NCBI GenBank assembly: GCA_028564925.1
Contig: CM053034.1
Span: 153,863,356 to 153,927,355 of the forward strand
Direction of reading: 5' to 3'
DNA: 64,000 nucleotides
From: Lithobates sylvaticus
Taxonomy: Eukaryota; Chordata; Amphibia; Anura; Ranidae
Shown here: positions 23,801 to 35,345 of the stretch, in pieces
Layout: every line of letters begins with the position of its first letter
How positions within the stretch are numbered: the stretch's first letter is position 1
Made by a program: the position numbers and the translations under genes
The notes under the pieces: model-generated
Seen by the model: only the letters and a program-made list of their open reading frames with translations
Told to the model about the DNA's origin: nothing
Database searches by the model: none

Positions 23801-24632
23801 CAAGTCCCGCTACAAATCAAAAGGGGAACGAAGATTCGCTGTCCAAGGACCACGGCTATGGAATGCACTACCAACCTACATCCGCATGGAAGAAAACCAT
23901 CAGGTCTTCAGGAAAAAACTCAAGACCCACCTCTTCTAAGAAGCTCGACAACAAAGCACTAATACAGCGCCTTGAGGCGATTCGGTTCGCATTGTAGCGC
24001 TATACAAATTATTCATTCATTCATTCATCCTCCTCCTTCTCGTCCTCCTCCTCATCCTCTCTCCCTCCAGGCACCCACGTGGCGTCAGTGACCTCATCAT
24101 CCCCTCCCTCTTCACCACTAGAGCAAACCTGGCAGTAAGCTGCAGCTGGTGGAACAGTACTGCCAGATTGCTGTCCTTCAGTATCCCCTCTCTCTGCGCG
24201 CACACTACTGACTTCCTCAAGCTGGGTATCATCATCCGAGCCTTCGAATCGTTGGGCATCCTCCTGGAGCATGTACCCAACACTGTGCTCAAAGAGTTCG
24301 GGGGACTCCTCAGGAGGACATGGTGGGTCTAGGGAAGGGGTGGCTGATGATGCCATTGAGTACGCGTTGGCAGCTGCTCTGCCAGTACCCTGAGCCTGGG
24401 TGAGAGAGGATGAGGAGGATAAGGAGGGCTTGGTCATCCATTCTACCAAGCCTTCAGCATGATGCGGCTCCACATGTCCAGCTGCCGAAAACAAAGACGC
24501 GCGTGTCCCATGGTCACGTGCTGATGACGATGCACGACCACGTCCACGGCCACGTCCACTAGAAACAGAGCCTGCCTGCCCTGTGTTCTTGGCTCTGCAC
24601 GCTCTGCCTCCCCTTGGCGGTCTTCCAGCCAT
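20884..24632 (-). pseudogene. hAT transposase gene (BED finger, DDE, hATC), interrupted
   Basis: Minus strand, N-terminus at 24632 (MAGRPPRGG..), a low-complexity acidic region to about 24031, then a LINE insertion, then a BED zinc finger near 23350-23420 (VWAFFE, CNIC, RHMSTCH), the first catalytic Asp (HITADSWSS, near 22820), the second (VVSDNGTN, near 22400), the glutamate in SERTFSAAG (near 21030) and the hATC dimerisation block ending at 20884. The frame changes between about 22690 and 22560, and again near 22340, relative to the blocks on either side, so two frameshifts separate the halves. The C-terminal 485 codons are open. The poly-Glu/His/Gln tract near 21690-21770 is normal low complexity. 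Together with the LINE insertion this copy cannot make a full transposase. The family is close to ZBED-type proteins. Confidence 0.85.
23545..24030 (+). mobile_element. LINE 3' fragment inserted in the hAT gene
   Basis: The plus frame ends with SLRSLHWLTVKNRVIFK, RSLRSS and PRLWNALPTYIR, the C-terminal tail of a CR1/L2-group reverse transcriptase, with stop at 23937-23939. The 3' tail has cgctatacaaatt followed by (attc)n. It is 5'-truncated, as usual for LINE copies, and about 480 bp long. Confidence 0.8.
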
Positions 24633-24639
24633 TGTAGTC

Positions 24640-27600
24640 GGTAGTCCTGTGGGTGCTGCTGAGAAGAAAATATAGGAGCTCTGTGTGATGCCACTAACAC
24701 ACTAGAAGTCCTATGGGTGCTTCTGCAAAGAAAATATAGGAGCTCTGTGTGATGCCACTAACACACTAGAAGTCCTGTGGGTGCTGCTGAGAAGAAAATA
24801 TAGGAGCTCTGTGTGATGCCACTAACACACTAGAAGTCCTATGGGTGCTTCTGCAAAGAAAATATAGGAGCTCTGTGTGATGCCACTAACACACTAGAAG
24901 TCCTGTGGGTGCTGCTGAGAAGAAAATATAGGAGCTCTGTGTGATGCCACTAACACACTAGAAGTCCTATGGGTGCTTCTGCAAAGAAAATATAGGAGCT
25001 CTGTGTGATGCCACTAACACACTAGAAGTCCTGTGGGTGCTGCTGAGAAGAAAATATAGGAGCTCTGTGTGATGCCACTAACACACTAGAAGTCCTATGG
25101 GTGCTTCTGCAAAGAACATATAGGAGCTCTGTGTGATGCCACTAACACACTAGAAGTCCTGTGGGTGCTGCTGAGAAGAAAATATAGGAGCTCTGTGTGA
25201 TGCCACTAACACACTAGAAGTCCTGTGGGTGCTGCTGAGAAGAAAATATAGGAGCTCTGTGTGATGCCACTAACACACTAGAAGTCCTATGGGTGCTTCT
25301 GCAAAGAAAATATAGGAGCTCTGTGTGATGCCACTAACACACTAGAAGTCCTGTGGGTGCTGCTGAGAAGAAAATATAGGAGCTCTGTGTGATGCCACTA
25401 ACACACTAGAAGTCCTGTGGGTGCTGCTGAGAAGAAAATATAGGAGCTCTGTGTGATGCCACTAACACACTAGAAGTCCTGTGGGTGCTGCTGAGAAGAA
25501 AATATAGGAGCTCTGTGTGATGCCACTAACACACTAGAAGTCCTGTGGGTGCTGCTGAGAAGAAAATATAGGAGCTCTGTGTGATGCCACTAACACACTA
25601 GAAGTCCTATGGGTGTTCTGCAAAGAAAATATAGGAGCTCTGTGTGATGCCACTAACACACTAGAAGTCCTGTGGGTGCTGCTGAGAAGAAAATATAGGA
25701 GCTCTGTGTGATGCCACTAACACACTAGAAGTCCTATGGGTGCTTCTGCAAAGAAAATATAGGAGCTCTGTGTGATGCCACTAACACACTAGAAGTCCTG
25801 TGGGTGCTGCTGAGAAGAAAATATAGGAGCTCTGTGTGATGCCACTAACACACTAGAAGTCCTGTGGGTGCTGCTGAGAAGAAAATATAGGAGCTCTGTG
25901 TGATGCCACTAACACACTAGAAGTCCTATGGGTGCTTCTGCAAAAAAAATATAGGAGCTCTGTGTGATGCCACTAACACAATAGAAGTCCTGTGGGTGCT
26001 GCTGAGAAGAAAATATAGGAGCTCTGTGTGATGCCACTAACACACTAGAAGTTCTATGGGTGCTTCTGCAAAGAAAATATAGGAGCTCTGTGTGATGCCA
26101 CTAACACACTAGAAATCCTGTGGGTGCTGCTGAGAAGAAAATATAGGAGCTCTGTGTGATGCCACTAACACACTAGAAGTCCTATGGGTGCTTCTGCAAA
26201 GAAAATATAGGAGCTCTGTGTGATGCCACTAACACACTAGAAGTCCTGTGGGTGCTGCTGAGAAGAAAATATAGGAGCTCTGTGTGATGCCACTAACACA
26301 CTAGAAGTCCTATGGGTGCTTCTGCAAAGAAAATATAGGAGCTCTGTGTGATGCCACTAACACACTAGAAGTCCTGTGGGTGCTGCTGAGAAGAAAATAT
26401 AGGAGCTCTGTGTGATGCCACTAACACACTAGAAGTCATGTGGGTGCTGCTGAGAAGAAAATATAGGAGCTCTGTGTGATGCCACTAACACACTAGAAGT
26501 CCTATGGGTGCTTCTGCAAAGAAAATATAGGAGCTCTGTGTGATGCCACTAACACACTAGAAGTCCTGTGGGTGCTGCTGAGAAGAAAATATAGGAGCTC
26601 TGTGTGATGCCACTAACACACTAGAAGTCCTATGGGTGCTTCTGCAAAGAAAATATAGGAGCTCTGTGTGATGCCACTAACACACAATTGAAGTCCTATG
26701 GGTGATTCTGGGAAGAAAATATAGGAACTCTGTGTGATGGGACTAACACACTACAAGTCCTATGGGTGCTTCTGGGAAGAAAATATAGGAGCTCTGTGTG
26801 ATGGCACTAACACACAATTGAAGTCCTATGGGTGCTTCTGGGAAGAAAATATAGGAGCTCTGTGTGATGGGACTAACACACTACAAGTCCTATGGGTGCT
26901 TCTGGGAAGAAAATATAGGAGCTCTGTGTGATGGGACTAACACACTACAAGTCCTATGGGTGCTTCTGGGAAGAAAATATAGGAGCTCTGTGTGATGGGA
27001 CTAACACACTACAAGTCCTATGGGTGCTTCTGGGAAGAAAATATAGGAGCTCTGTGTGATGGGACTAACACATTACAAGTCCTATGGGTGCTTCTGGGAA
27101 GAAAATATAGGAGCTCTGTGTGATGGCACTAACACACAATTGAAGTCCTATGGGTGCTTCTGGGAAGAAAATATAGGAGCTCTGTGTGATGGGACTAACA
27201 CAGTACAAGTCCTATGGGTGCTTCTGGGAAGAAAATATAGGAGCTCTGTGTGATGGGACTAACACACTACAAGTCCTATGGGTGCTTCTGGGAAGAAAAT
27301 ATAGGAGCTCTGTGTGATGGGACTAACACACTACAAGTCCTATGGGTGCTTCTGGGAAGAAAATATAGGAGCTCTGTGTGATGGGACTAACACATTACAA
27401 GTCCTATGGGTGCTTCTGGGAAGAAAATATAGGAGCTCTGTGTGATGGCACTAACACACAATTGAAGTCCTATGGGTGCTTCTGGGAAGAAAATATAGGA
27501 GCTCTGTGTGATGGGACTAACACAGTACAAGTCCTATGGGTGCTTCTGGGAAGAAAATATAGGAGCTCTGTGCGATGCCACTAACACACAATTGAAGTCC

Positions 27601-29745
27601 TATGGGTGCTTCTGGGAAGAAAATATAGGAACTCTGTGTGATGGGACTAACACACTACAAGTCCTATGGGTGCTTCTGGGAAGAAAATATAGGAGCTCTG
27701 TGCGATGCCACTAACACACAATTGAAGTCCTATGGGTGCTTCTGGGAAGAAAATATAGGAGCTCTGTGTGATGGGACTAACACACTACAAGTTCTATGGG
27801 TGCTTCTGGGAAGAAAATATAGGAGCTCTGTGTGATGGGACTAACACACTACAAGTCCTATGGGTGCTTCTGGGAAGAAAATATAGGAGCTCTGTGTGAT
27901 GGGCCTAACACACTGCAAGTCCTATGGGTGCTTCTGGGAAGAAAATATAGGAGCTCTGTGTGATGGGACTAACACACTACAAGTCCTATGGGTGCTTCTG
28001 GGAAGAAAATATAGGAGCTCTGTGTGATGGGACTAACACACTACAAGTCCTATGGGTGCTTCTGGGAAGAAAATATAGGAACTCGGTGTGATGCCACTAA
28101 CACAGTACAAGTCCTATGGGTGCTTCTGGGAAGAAAATATAGGAGCTCTGTGTGATGGGACTAACACACTACAAGTCCTATGGGTGCTTCTGGGAAGAAA
28201 ATATAGGAGCTCTGTGTGATGGGACTAACACACTACAGGTCCTATGGGTGCTTCTGGGAAGAAAATATAGGGGCTCTGTGTGATGGGACTAACACACTAC
28301 AAGTCCTATGGGTGCTTCTGGGAAGAAAATATAGGAACTCTGTGTGATGGGACTAACACACTACAAGTCCTATGGGTGCTTCTGGGAAGAAAATATAGGA
28401 GCTCTGTGCGATGCCACTAACACACAATTGAAGTCCTATGGGTGCTTTTGGGAAGAAAATATAGGAGCTCTGTGTGATGGGACTAACACACTACAAGTCC
28501 TATGGGTGCTTCTGGGAAGAAAATATAGGAGCTCTGTGTGATAGGAGCTCTGTGTGATGGGACTAACACACTACAAGTCCTATGGGTGCTTCTGGGAAGA
28601 AAAATATAGGAGCTCTGTGTGATGGGACTAACACACTACAAGTCCTATGGGTGCTTCTGGGAAGAAAATATAGGAGCTCTGTGTGATGGGACTAACACAC
28701 TACAAGTCCTATGGGTGCTTCTGGGAAGAAAATATAGGAACTCTGTGTGATGGGACTAACACACTACAAGTCCTATGGGTGCTTCTGGGAAGAAAATATA
28801 GGAACTCTGTGTGATGCCACTAACACAGTACAAGTCCTATGGGTGCTTCTGGGAAGAAAATATAGGAACTCTGTGTGATGCCACTAACACAGTACAAGTC
28901 CTAGGGGTGCTTCTGGGAAGAAAATATAGGAACTCTGTGTGATGCCACTAACACACAATTGAAGTCCTATGGGTGCTTCTGGGAAGAAAATATAGGAGCT
29001 CTGCGTGATGGGACTAACACACTACAAGTCCTATGGGTGCTGCTGGGAAGAAAATATAGGAGCTCTGTGTGATGGGACTAACACACTACAAGTCCTATGG
29101 GTGCTTCTGGGAAGAAAATATAGGAGCTCTGTGTGATGGGACTAACACACTACAAGTCCTATGGGTGCTTCTGGGAAGAAAATATAGGAGCTCTGTGTGA
29201 TGGGACTAACACACTACAAGTCCTATGGGTGCTTCTGGGAAGAAAATATAGGAGCTCTGTGTGATGGGACTAACACAGTACAAGTCCTATGGGTGCTTCT
29301 GGGAAGAAAATATAGGAACTCTGTGTGATGCCACTAACATAGTACAAGTCCTATGGATGCTTCTGGGAAGAAAATATAGGAACTCTGTGTGATGCCACTA
29401 ACACAGTACAAGTCCTATGGGTGCTTCTGGGAAGAAAATATAGGAACTCTGTGTGATGCCACTAACACACTAGAAGTCCTATGGGTGCTTCTGCAAAGAA
29501 AATATAGGAGCTCTGTGTGATGCCACTAACACAGTACAAGTCCTATGGGTGCTTCTGGGAAGACAATATAGGAACTCTGTGTGATGCCACTAACACAGTA
29601 CAAGTCCTATGGGTGCTTTGGGAAGACAATATAGGAACTCTGTGTGATGCCACTAACACAGTACAAGTCCTATGGGTGCTTCTGGGAAGACAATATAGGA
29701 GCTCTGTTTGCTGCCACTAACACACTAGAAGTCCTATGGGTGCTT
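24640..29745. repeat. 64-bp satellite array inside the hAT, about 79 copies
   Basis: The unit core is gaaaatataggagctctgtg plus tgatgccactaacacac. In 24640-26680 two variants alternate often (tgctgctgagaag with cctgtggg, and tgcttctgcaaag with cctatggg), giving a 128-bp dimer. From about 26690 the variant tgcttctgggaag dominates, with gggactaacacactac and occasional acacaattg units. Near-identical stretches of several hundred bp recur (for example 26734, 27056 and 27378, 322 bp apart). Plus-strand peptides with KSYGCFWEEN are repeat products. Confidence 0.97.
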
Positions 29746-30344
29746 TTGGGGTGCAGTGCTGTACTAACAGCACTGCGGTTGGTACTACTGAAATACTGTA
29801 CTAACAGTAAGACACGTACCAGACTAACCCCCAGCAGCAGCTAAAAACACACTAACCAGCAGCAGCAATGGACGATCAATGACAGGTAGCAATGTTTTAG
29901 CAAATAAATAGCCAATGGTTTAGCAAAGTAGAGCAAATCTTTCTATATGAATCTAGCAAAGAGTGACACAGAATCAGCCTGATCTCTCCTAAAGCCGGAA
30001 CTCATGTGACCGGCGCCGACGGCGTGGCGGCCTTTTAAATGAGGGGGCGTGTACTAAAGCCCCTGAGCTGTAATTGGCTACAGGCATCCTGCCTGTAGCC
30101 AATTATGGCTCTCCGAGTTTCTGGCGCTGTGATTGGCCAAGCCTGCGGGGTCACAGTGCATGCTTGGCCAATCATCAGCCAGCAATGCACTGCGCCGGCC
30201 GCGCCGGCCGCAATGCATTGCGGGGCCGCTCGCATCACACGAATGTGATGCGAGCGGCCAAAATAGTTCTGGGCTCGCCGAGCGAGCGAACACCCGATGC
30301 TCGATGCGAACATGGGTTCGCATCGAGCACCAGGCCCATCCCTA
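29746..30344. other. hAT 5' subterminal region with hairpin chain
   Basis: Contains aattggctacaggca-tcc-inverse (30072-30104), tgattggccaagc paired across 19 nt (30130-30174), a GC-rich ccggccgcgccgg palindrome near 30195, and ggccgctcgcatcaca-cgaa-inverse (30224-30259, 16-bp arms), then gatgcgaacatgggttcgcatc. Such subterminal structure may bind transposase, which is inference. Three gcagcagc tracts lie near 29835-29866. Confidence 0.7.
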
Positions 30345-30352
30345 GTCTCTGG

Positions 30353-31544
30353 AAAGGCATGGCTTTCTCACTCTATAATAGGTCACAAACTCTCTGGTGT
30401 CAGTGTGTGTCTCTCTTACCTTTAGCCTGATGCTGGTACCTCAGCCCGCTCTTGATTCTAATAAATACTTTGTTTATGTCCACATATTAGATCCAATCGG
30501 GAGCATCACCCAGATCACATCCCAATTGGCATGTCAACAGAGAAGGCTATGCAGCGTCACTGCTGCAAGGCGACTGGCAGAGAGCTCAGCTGTCTACAAC
30601 CAGAAGTGCCAGCCCTCCCGCATATGCACCCATCAGCCCCATAATGTAACCGGTGATGGATCCTAATGCGCTGCCATGAAGACAGACACGCTGGACTGGC
30701 ACTGTCAATAGCAGGGGCAGGACAGCAAGAGGAAGTTGGGAACCCCCAAAGTGGTGAAACACAAGGGCCTGGTCGCAAGTGCAACCTTTGCAACCCTGGT
30801 AGTTCAGCGATTACATTGGACCCTTATATGCAGTTCCCTGGTGTGCTGGTGATATATCTCTTGCTTTCCACCACCAAGGGGGGTCCAAGATGGCAGGAAG
30901 GGGGCACTCGGCAGAACATGTAAAAGAATCCCGCTGCGGGACCATAATAAAGGCAGGGCCCCATGCATGGAGGGAAGGGCCCTGAGACCGATGGAAAGGG
31001 CCCTGAGACCGATGGGAAGGGCCCCGGGACCGATGAGTGAGGGGCCCTCCATGGTTTCTTGCAGCGGGCCCTGAAGGTATGAGTTACGCCTCTGATACAG
31101 GGAGATCAGTGCTTGTAGCTGTCCCCCACTGCACCGATCATGACTGTCCCCTGTGACCTCCTCCATCCAACCCTCACTGCCCTGCAGGTGGCTTCCCTCC
31201 TCTGATGCTGGGAGGAGGAGGAAGGGGTCGGTAAATATGTAATTTACTGGCCCCTTCCTTTTCTGAATTGGACACAGTGATCTATTGCTACCGATCGCAC
31301 CTGTGCCCTCTGATAACTGAGCAGAGTAACATTTGTGTAAACGTGTTTACTAGGCTTCAGTTTATGAATGAACGGGAGCCACTGTCTCCTGTTAATTCAT
31401 CTTCAATGCTGAAGCTGCAGAGAAGGGGACTGGGGAATCTGTGTCCTTAGTCCCTTTCTCTGTCTCAAAGGGGAGATGTCAATAAATATTACAAAATTAA
31501 ATTGTAAAAAAATGATAAAAAATAAAATTGTAAAAAACAAATTA
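30353..31544. other. Unassigned stretch with small tandem repeat
   Basis: The first part continues the repeat split by the hAT. At about 30975-31035 gggccctgagaccgatgg is repeated three times. No convincing gene: the reading frames here are short and without recognisable domains. Confidence 0.4.
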
Positions 31545-31720
31545 TGAGCTATGATTAAGGACCATTAACAGTGTGAAACGCATCAGCTATCATCTGGACC
31601 TGTGTCTCTGGTTGATGTATGGATCAAGCTTTATTCAATAAAGGCATTATTTTGGAGTGCGGCCATCCATTTTCCTTTTTTCTGCCATTTGACTTTGCTG
31701 AGCCGCCACCCTTCCTCTCC
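31545..31720 (+). mobile_element. Penelope-like element 3' fragment
   Basis: Contains gtgtgaaacgcatcagct followed by ttattcaataaaggcatt and a ttttggagtgcggccatcc tail, a pattern I recognise as the 3' region of amphibian Penelope-like copies. It has a hammerhead-like gaaac core. Assignment by pattern only. Confidence 0.45.
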
Positions 31721-31889
31721 TATATACTAGGACGGTGTGAACACAAGTGATACCACCTGGAGTGGTAATTACATTGATTTGGTGTTTTTGGACTGTACTT
31801 TTGTATGAAGTTGCCTATATAGTCCCTGTTTGTTTCCAGTGGAAGCCCAATGATTGGTAAGCAAAGGGCTAATACCCTAGCTACAAAAG

Positions 31890-32630
31890 GGCTCCCTGGA
31901 AACACAGGGTGGACCTAAAGAAGGAGGCCGCGCCCTCTGAAATGCATTGTCCTGGCAACCACACAGCGTTCTCTGTCAGTCTGATCCATCTGGTTTCTCC
32001 TTGTGCTACGTGGTGGTAGAGGCAGCTACAGCTCTGTCCTGACCGGCCGGTCTTCGGAGACAGTGAGCGGCTCACGTGCAGCCTGTCGACAGCTGCTTGA
32101 TGAGTCAGTGCTTGATGAGCTAGTGAATCTATCCATCCCTCTTTTGGACATCTCAGTCACTACGGCGCTCGGATAAGACCCCCACTAGGGTCCCTGACTG
32201 GAGGAGTTTGACGCTTGTGTTCTATTGACACTTGTGAGTGTACTGATTTTATTAATTATATTTCATTAAATAAACGTTATTTGCACCATGAACCAGTGCG
32301 CTCTGATTTTTCTTATGTCTTCACAGCTATCAATTCTCCACTGATCACAGAGTTGCAAGGAGTGTGGTGTCTGATTTTCGAATTAACTCTTTCCCTTGAG
32401 GAATTTTTTTGGTCAGTGTGTTTCTGGTTTGGATGCCTTGGACTTTTTAGCGCAAAGACTATTGTTTTTGTTTGTTTTTGTTCTTACTCTGGATGCCTGC
32501 ATACTTAGATGTGCCTGTTGCTAAATGTTGTACCTTTATTAAATGTAACCATATTGCTACACTTAGAGGCATCTGTCTTTTATATTCAAGGTGCTGACAA
32601 GGCGCACTCTTATATCAAGACATCGCTTGT
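31890..32630 (+). mobile_element. Second Penelope-like 3' fragment
   Basis: Contains gaggccgcgccctctgaaat near 31925 (a stem followed by a gaaa-type core), a tttcattaaataaacgttat segment near 32262 and, at its end, the block that is inverted relative to 16779-16895. No open coding region. Confidence 0.45.
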
Positions 32631-33345
32631 TTAACCCCTTCAGCCCCGGAAGATTTGGCTACTCAATGACCAGAGTATTTTTTGTGATACGGCACTGCGT
32701 CACTTTAACTGACAATTGCGCCGTTGTGCTGTATCCAAACAAAATCTTACATGAGATTTTTTACAAATCTTACATGAGATGAGATTTTTTACTAATCTTA
32801 CATGAGATTTTTTACAAATCTTACGTGAGTTTTTTTATAAATCTTACGTGAGATTTTTTACAAATCTTACGTGAGATTTTTTACAAATCTTACGTGAGAT
32901 TTTTTACTAATCTTATGTGAGATTTTTTACTAATCTTACGTGAGATTTTTTACTAATCTTACGTGAGATTTTTTACAAATCTTACGTGAGATTTTTTACA
33001 AATCTTACATGAGATGAGATTTTTTACTAATCTTACATGAGATTTTTTACAAATCTTACGTGAGTTTTTTTATAAATCTTACGTGAGATTTTTTACAAAT
33101 CTTACGTGAGATTTTTTACAAATCTTACGTGAGATTTTTTACTAATCTTACGTGAGATTTTTTACTAATCTTACGTGAGATTTTTTACTAATCTTACGTG
33201 AGATTTTTTACAAATCTTACGTGAGATTTTTTACAAATCTTACATGAGATTTTTTACAAATCTTACATGAGATTTTTTACAAATCTTACATGAGATTTTT
33301 TACAAATCTTACATGAGATTTTTTACAAATCTTACATGAGATTTT
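32631..33345. repeat. TTAA-MITE end running into a 23-bp minisatellite
   Basis: TTAACCCCTTCAGCCCC opens at 32631, followed by the family signature (gatacggcactgcgtcac). From about 32745 the unit atcttacgtgagattttttac plus aa/ta repeats about 26 times, with cttacatg and cttacgtg variants. A block of about 300 bp (with the gagatgagatttt junction) appears twice, at 32770 and 33010. Confidence 0.85.
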
Positions 33346-33770
33346 AGTGATTGGATTTAGATCTACTTTTTGGAACTTAACCAATAACAAATTGATAAAA
33401 ATAAGGTTCTTTAGCAAGAAACATGCATTCTACATTAATATTTATGCTACCAAAATGAGTGTGTGTTGTAAATTGCCTTCAGCATTGTTCCTGTTTCTTC
33501 TTGCTGAAGGCTGCCATTTTGATGAAGCCCAGAGCCCCTGAATAGCAGTAAATCAGCAGCAGATTGGCCTCTACTTATTTGGCACATTGCCTAAAAATAG
33601 AGAGCAACTGAGCATGTGCAGAGTGGGGTGAGACAATGTATTATTGGATTTTAAACGGAATAGGCACTTATTTTTAATGTTTTACATAGCTATACCTGCA
33701 AAAGGGGCCAACCTGAAGTGATCTAGCAGGACTAGATTTTCTGAGTAAAGTTCCACTTCAACTTGAGGCC
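33346..33770. other. Unassigned stretch
   Basis: Non-coding, nothing recognised. Confidence 0.4.
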
Positions 33771-33917
33771 ATAGGAACTATACGTATAAATGGAGCAAGG
33801 CCCTCTTAATCATCTTGTATTTTATTGTATTGTAACTGTATGGTCTCCCTTTTATATTGTAACGTGCTGCGTAAACTGTTGGCGCTATATAAATTCTGTA
33901 TAATAATAATAATAATT
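33771..33917 (+). mobile_element. L2-like LINE 3' tail, truncated
   Basis: tgtattttattgtattgtaa and ctgcgtaaactgttggcgc followed by (aat)n match the 3' end of the LINE at 39224-40572. Only about 145 bp remain. Confidence 0.8.
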
Positions 33918-34583
33918 AGTATCATTAGAAATAGTACTGGTTTCAGGTGGAGGTCTTCTCGCTTTTTTGTCTACCTCTACTTCATTTCAGCTTTGCCGGA
34001 TTCTTTTGATATGACTATCAACATAATTTTACCTAAATCCACGACAAAGAACATGTAATAGGAATGGTTGTGTATCCAGACATAGATAAAGCTGTGAGCC
34101 CTGTATCAGGAAACCCTGGTGTCTGTACACATGCTCTAATCCACTATCTGTTGCTGCATAGGGAAATGAGAGTAGACAAGGTGAGGAAACACATGGAAGA
34201 CTCCTGACTGAAAACTGGGAAGGAAAAGACATGAAAGGAGCATCTGCTGCCCTCTGACCCACTCACTCACTATCAAATATTACAATGACATAGATATCTG
34301 CCAATTAAAGCAAATGTGCATGCCTCAACAAGGGTACGTTCAGGCATTCTGATAATACACCAGATACACAGAAAGGGACGTGCAGTTGTGAACTATTCCA
34401 AAGTTGTCTTCTCTGAACCAGATCAACATCTTCTAGTCACGTCTCACTGTATGCCAGTTACTGTACTGCTATATGCTATATACTGATATATAAGTAGAAA
34501 TAAGTTAACATACTAAAATATTTGTCTGCTATTGGGCTTCTATGTTTCTTTATACATTAATAACATATATACTATATACTGTG

Positions 34584-34638
<55 letters not shown>

Positions 34639-34945
34639 TGTGTGTGTATATAATTTTTTTCTATTATTATATACTATATAATAGTGTCTATCTTCCTGTA
34701 GGAGAAGTCCTCTGCAGCTAGCACACATCTCCCATGTAAGGAGTGAGTATCTCCCATGGTTAAGAGAAGTGGGATTTATCTTTCTCTTTATGAATAGTGT
34801 AGGACCCATTAAAAATGGGGTACTTTGACGCAGTGGTGGGCTTAAGCATGGTCATATGATGAGACTAAATCCCCAAATGTACTCGTTAAGATTAGGTACT
34901 TTGAAGTAGCCTTGTAAGATTTAAAGTTACTGCTTTTGTATTTTT
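33918..34945. other. Unassigned stretch with (TA)n microsatellite
   Basis: Contains a TA tract at about 34588-34635 and otherwise no gene or repeat structure that I can support. Confidence 0.4.
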
Positions 34946-35285
34946 TTGTATGTGTGTGCCATTCTCTCTATCCCCCAAACCCTTTGTTTGTTTGTTTCTT
35001 TGTTATATTATTTTTTTTTTATTTTTTTTTACAGAATGTTGTTAAAAGAAGAGGAGATGCTATACTGTTGTAAACATGACCCTGTCCCAACTTTTTTTGA
35101 GACGTGTTGCTGCCATCAATTTCAGAATGACTTTATTTTTTTCTTAAAATGGTACATTTTCTCAGTTTAAACATTTGATGTGTTTTCTATTTTCTACTGT
35201 GAATAAAATATGGCTTTATGAGATTTGCAAATCTTTGCATTCTGTGTTTATGTAGATTTTACACAGCATCCCAACTTTTTTGGAG

Positions 35286-35329
<44 letters not shown>

Positions 35330-35345
35330 TTTTTTTTTTTTACTC
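34946..35345 (+). mobile_element. DNA-transposon 3' end, unassigned
   Basis: The segment with gaccctgtcccaactttttt, gatttgcaaatctttgcatt and acacagcatcccaacttttt resembles a repeat 3' end common in fish and amphibians. It is followed by (tg)n(ta)n. No transposase is recognisable here and the superfamily is uncertain. Confidence 0.35.

Larger units (their letters stand above)
18453..30344 (-). mobile_element. Large hAT transposon (11.9 kb) with target duplications
   Basis: The 8-bp duplication gtctctgg occurs at 18445-18452 and 30345-30352. The ends are tagggatgagcc and, inverted, tagggatgggcc. It encodes a BED-type hAT transposase on the minus strand (24632 to 20884). Most of its length is tandem arrays: 159-bp and 144-bp units downstream of the gene (19440-20790) and a 64-bp satellite upstream of it (24640-29745). 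A LINE fragment interrupts the gene. The outer 600 bp at the 5' end hold strong hairpins. Ordinary hAT elements are 2.5-5 kb, so the arrays explain the size. Confidence 0.88.

Noticed and set aside
24640-29745. Regular repeats resembling a CRISPR array
   Set aside because: The 64-bp units are contiguous tandem copies without unique spacers, in a vertebrate transposon.
30035-30430. Several overlapping frames at the hAT 5' end
   Set aside because: Open in many frames because of palindromic GC-rich sequence; no start context or domain.
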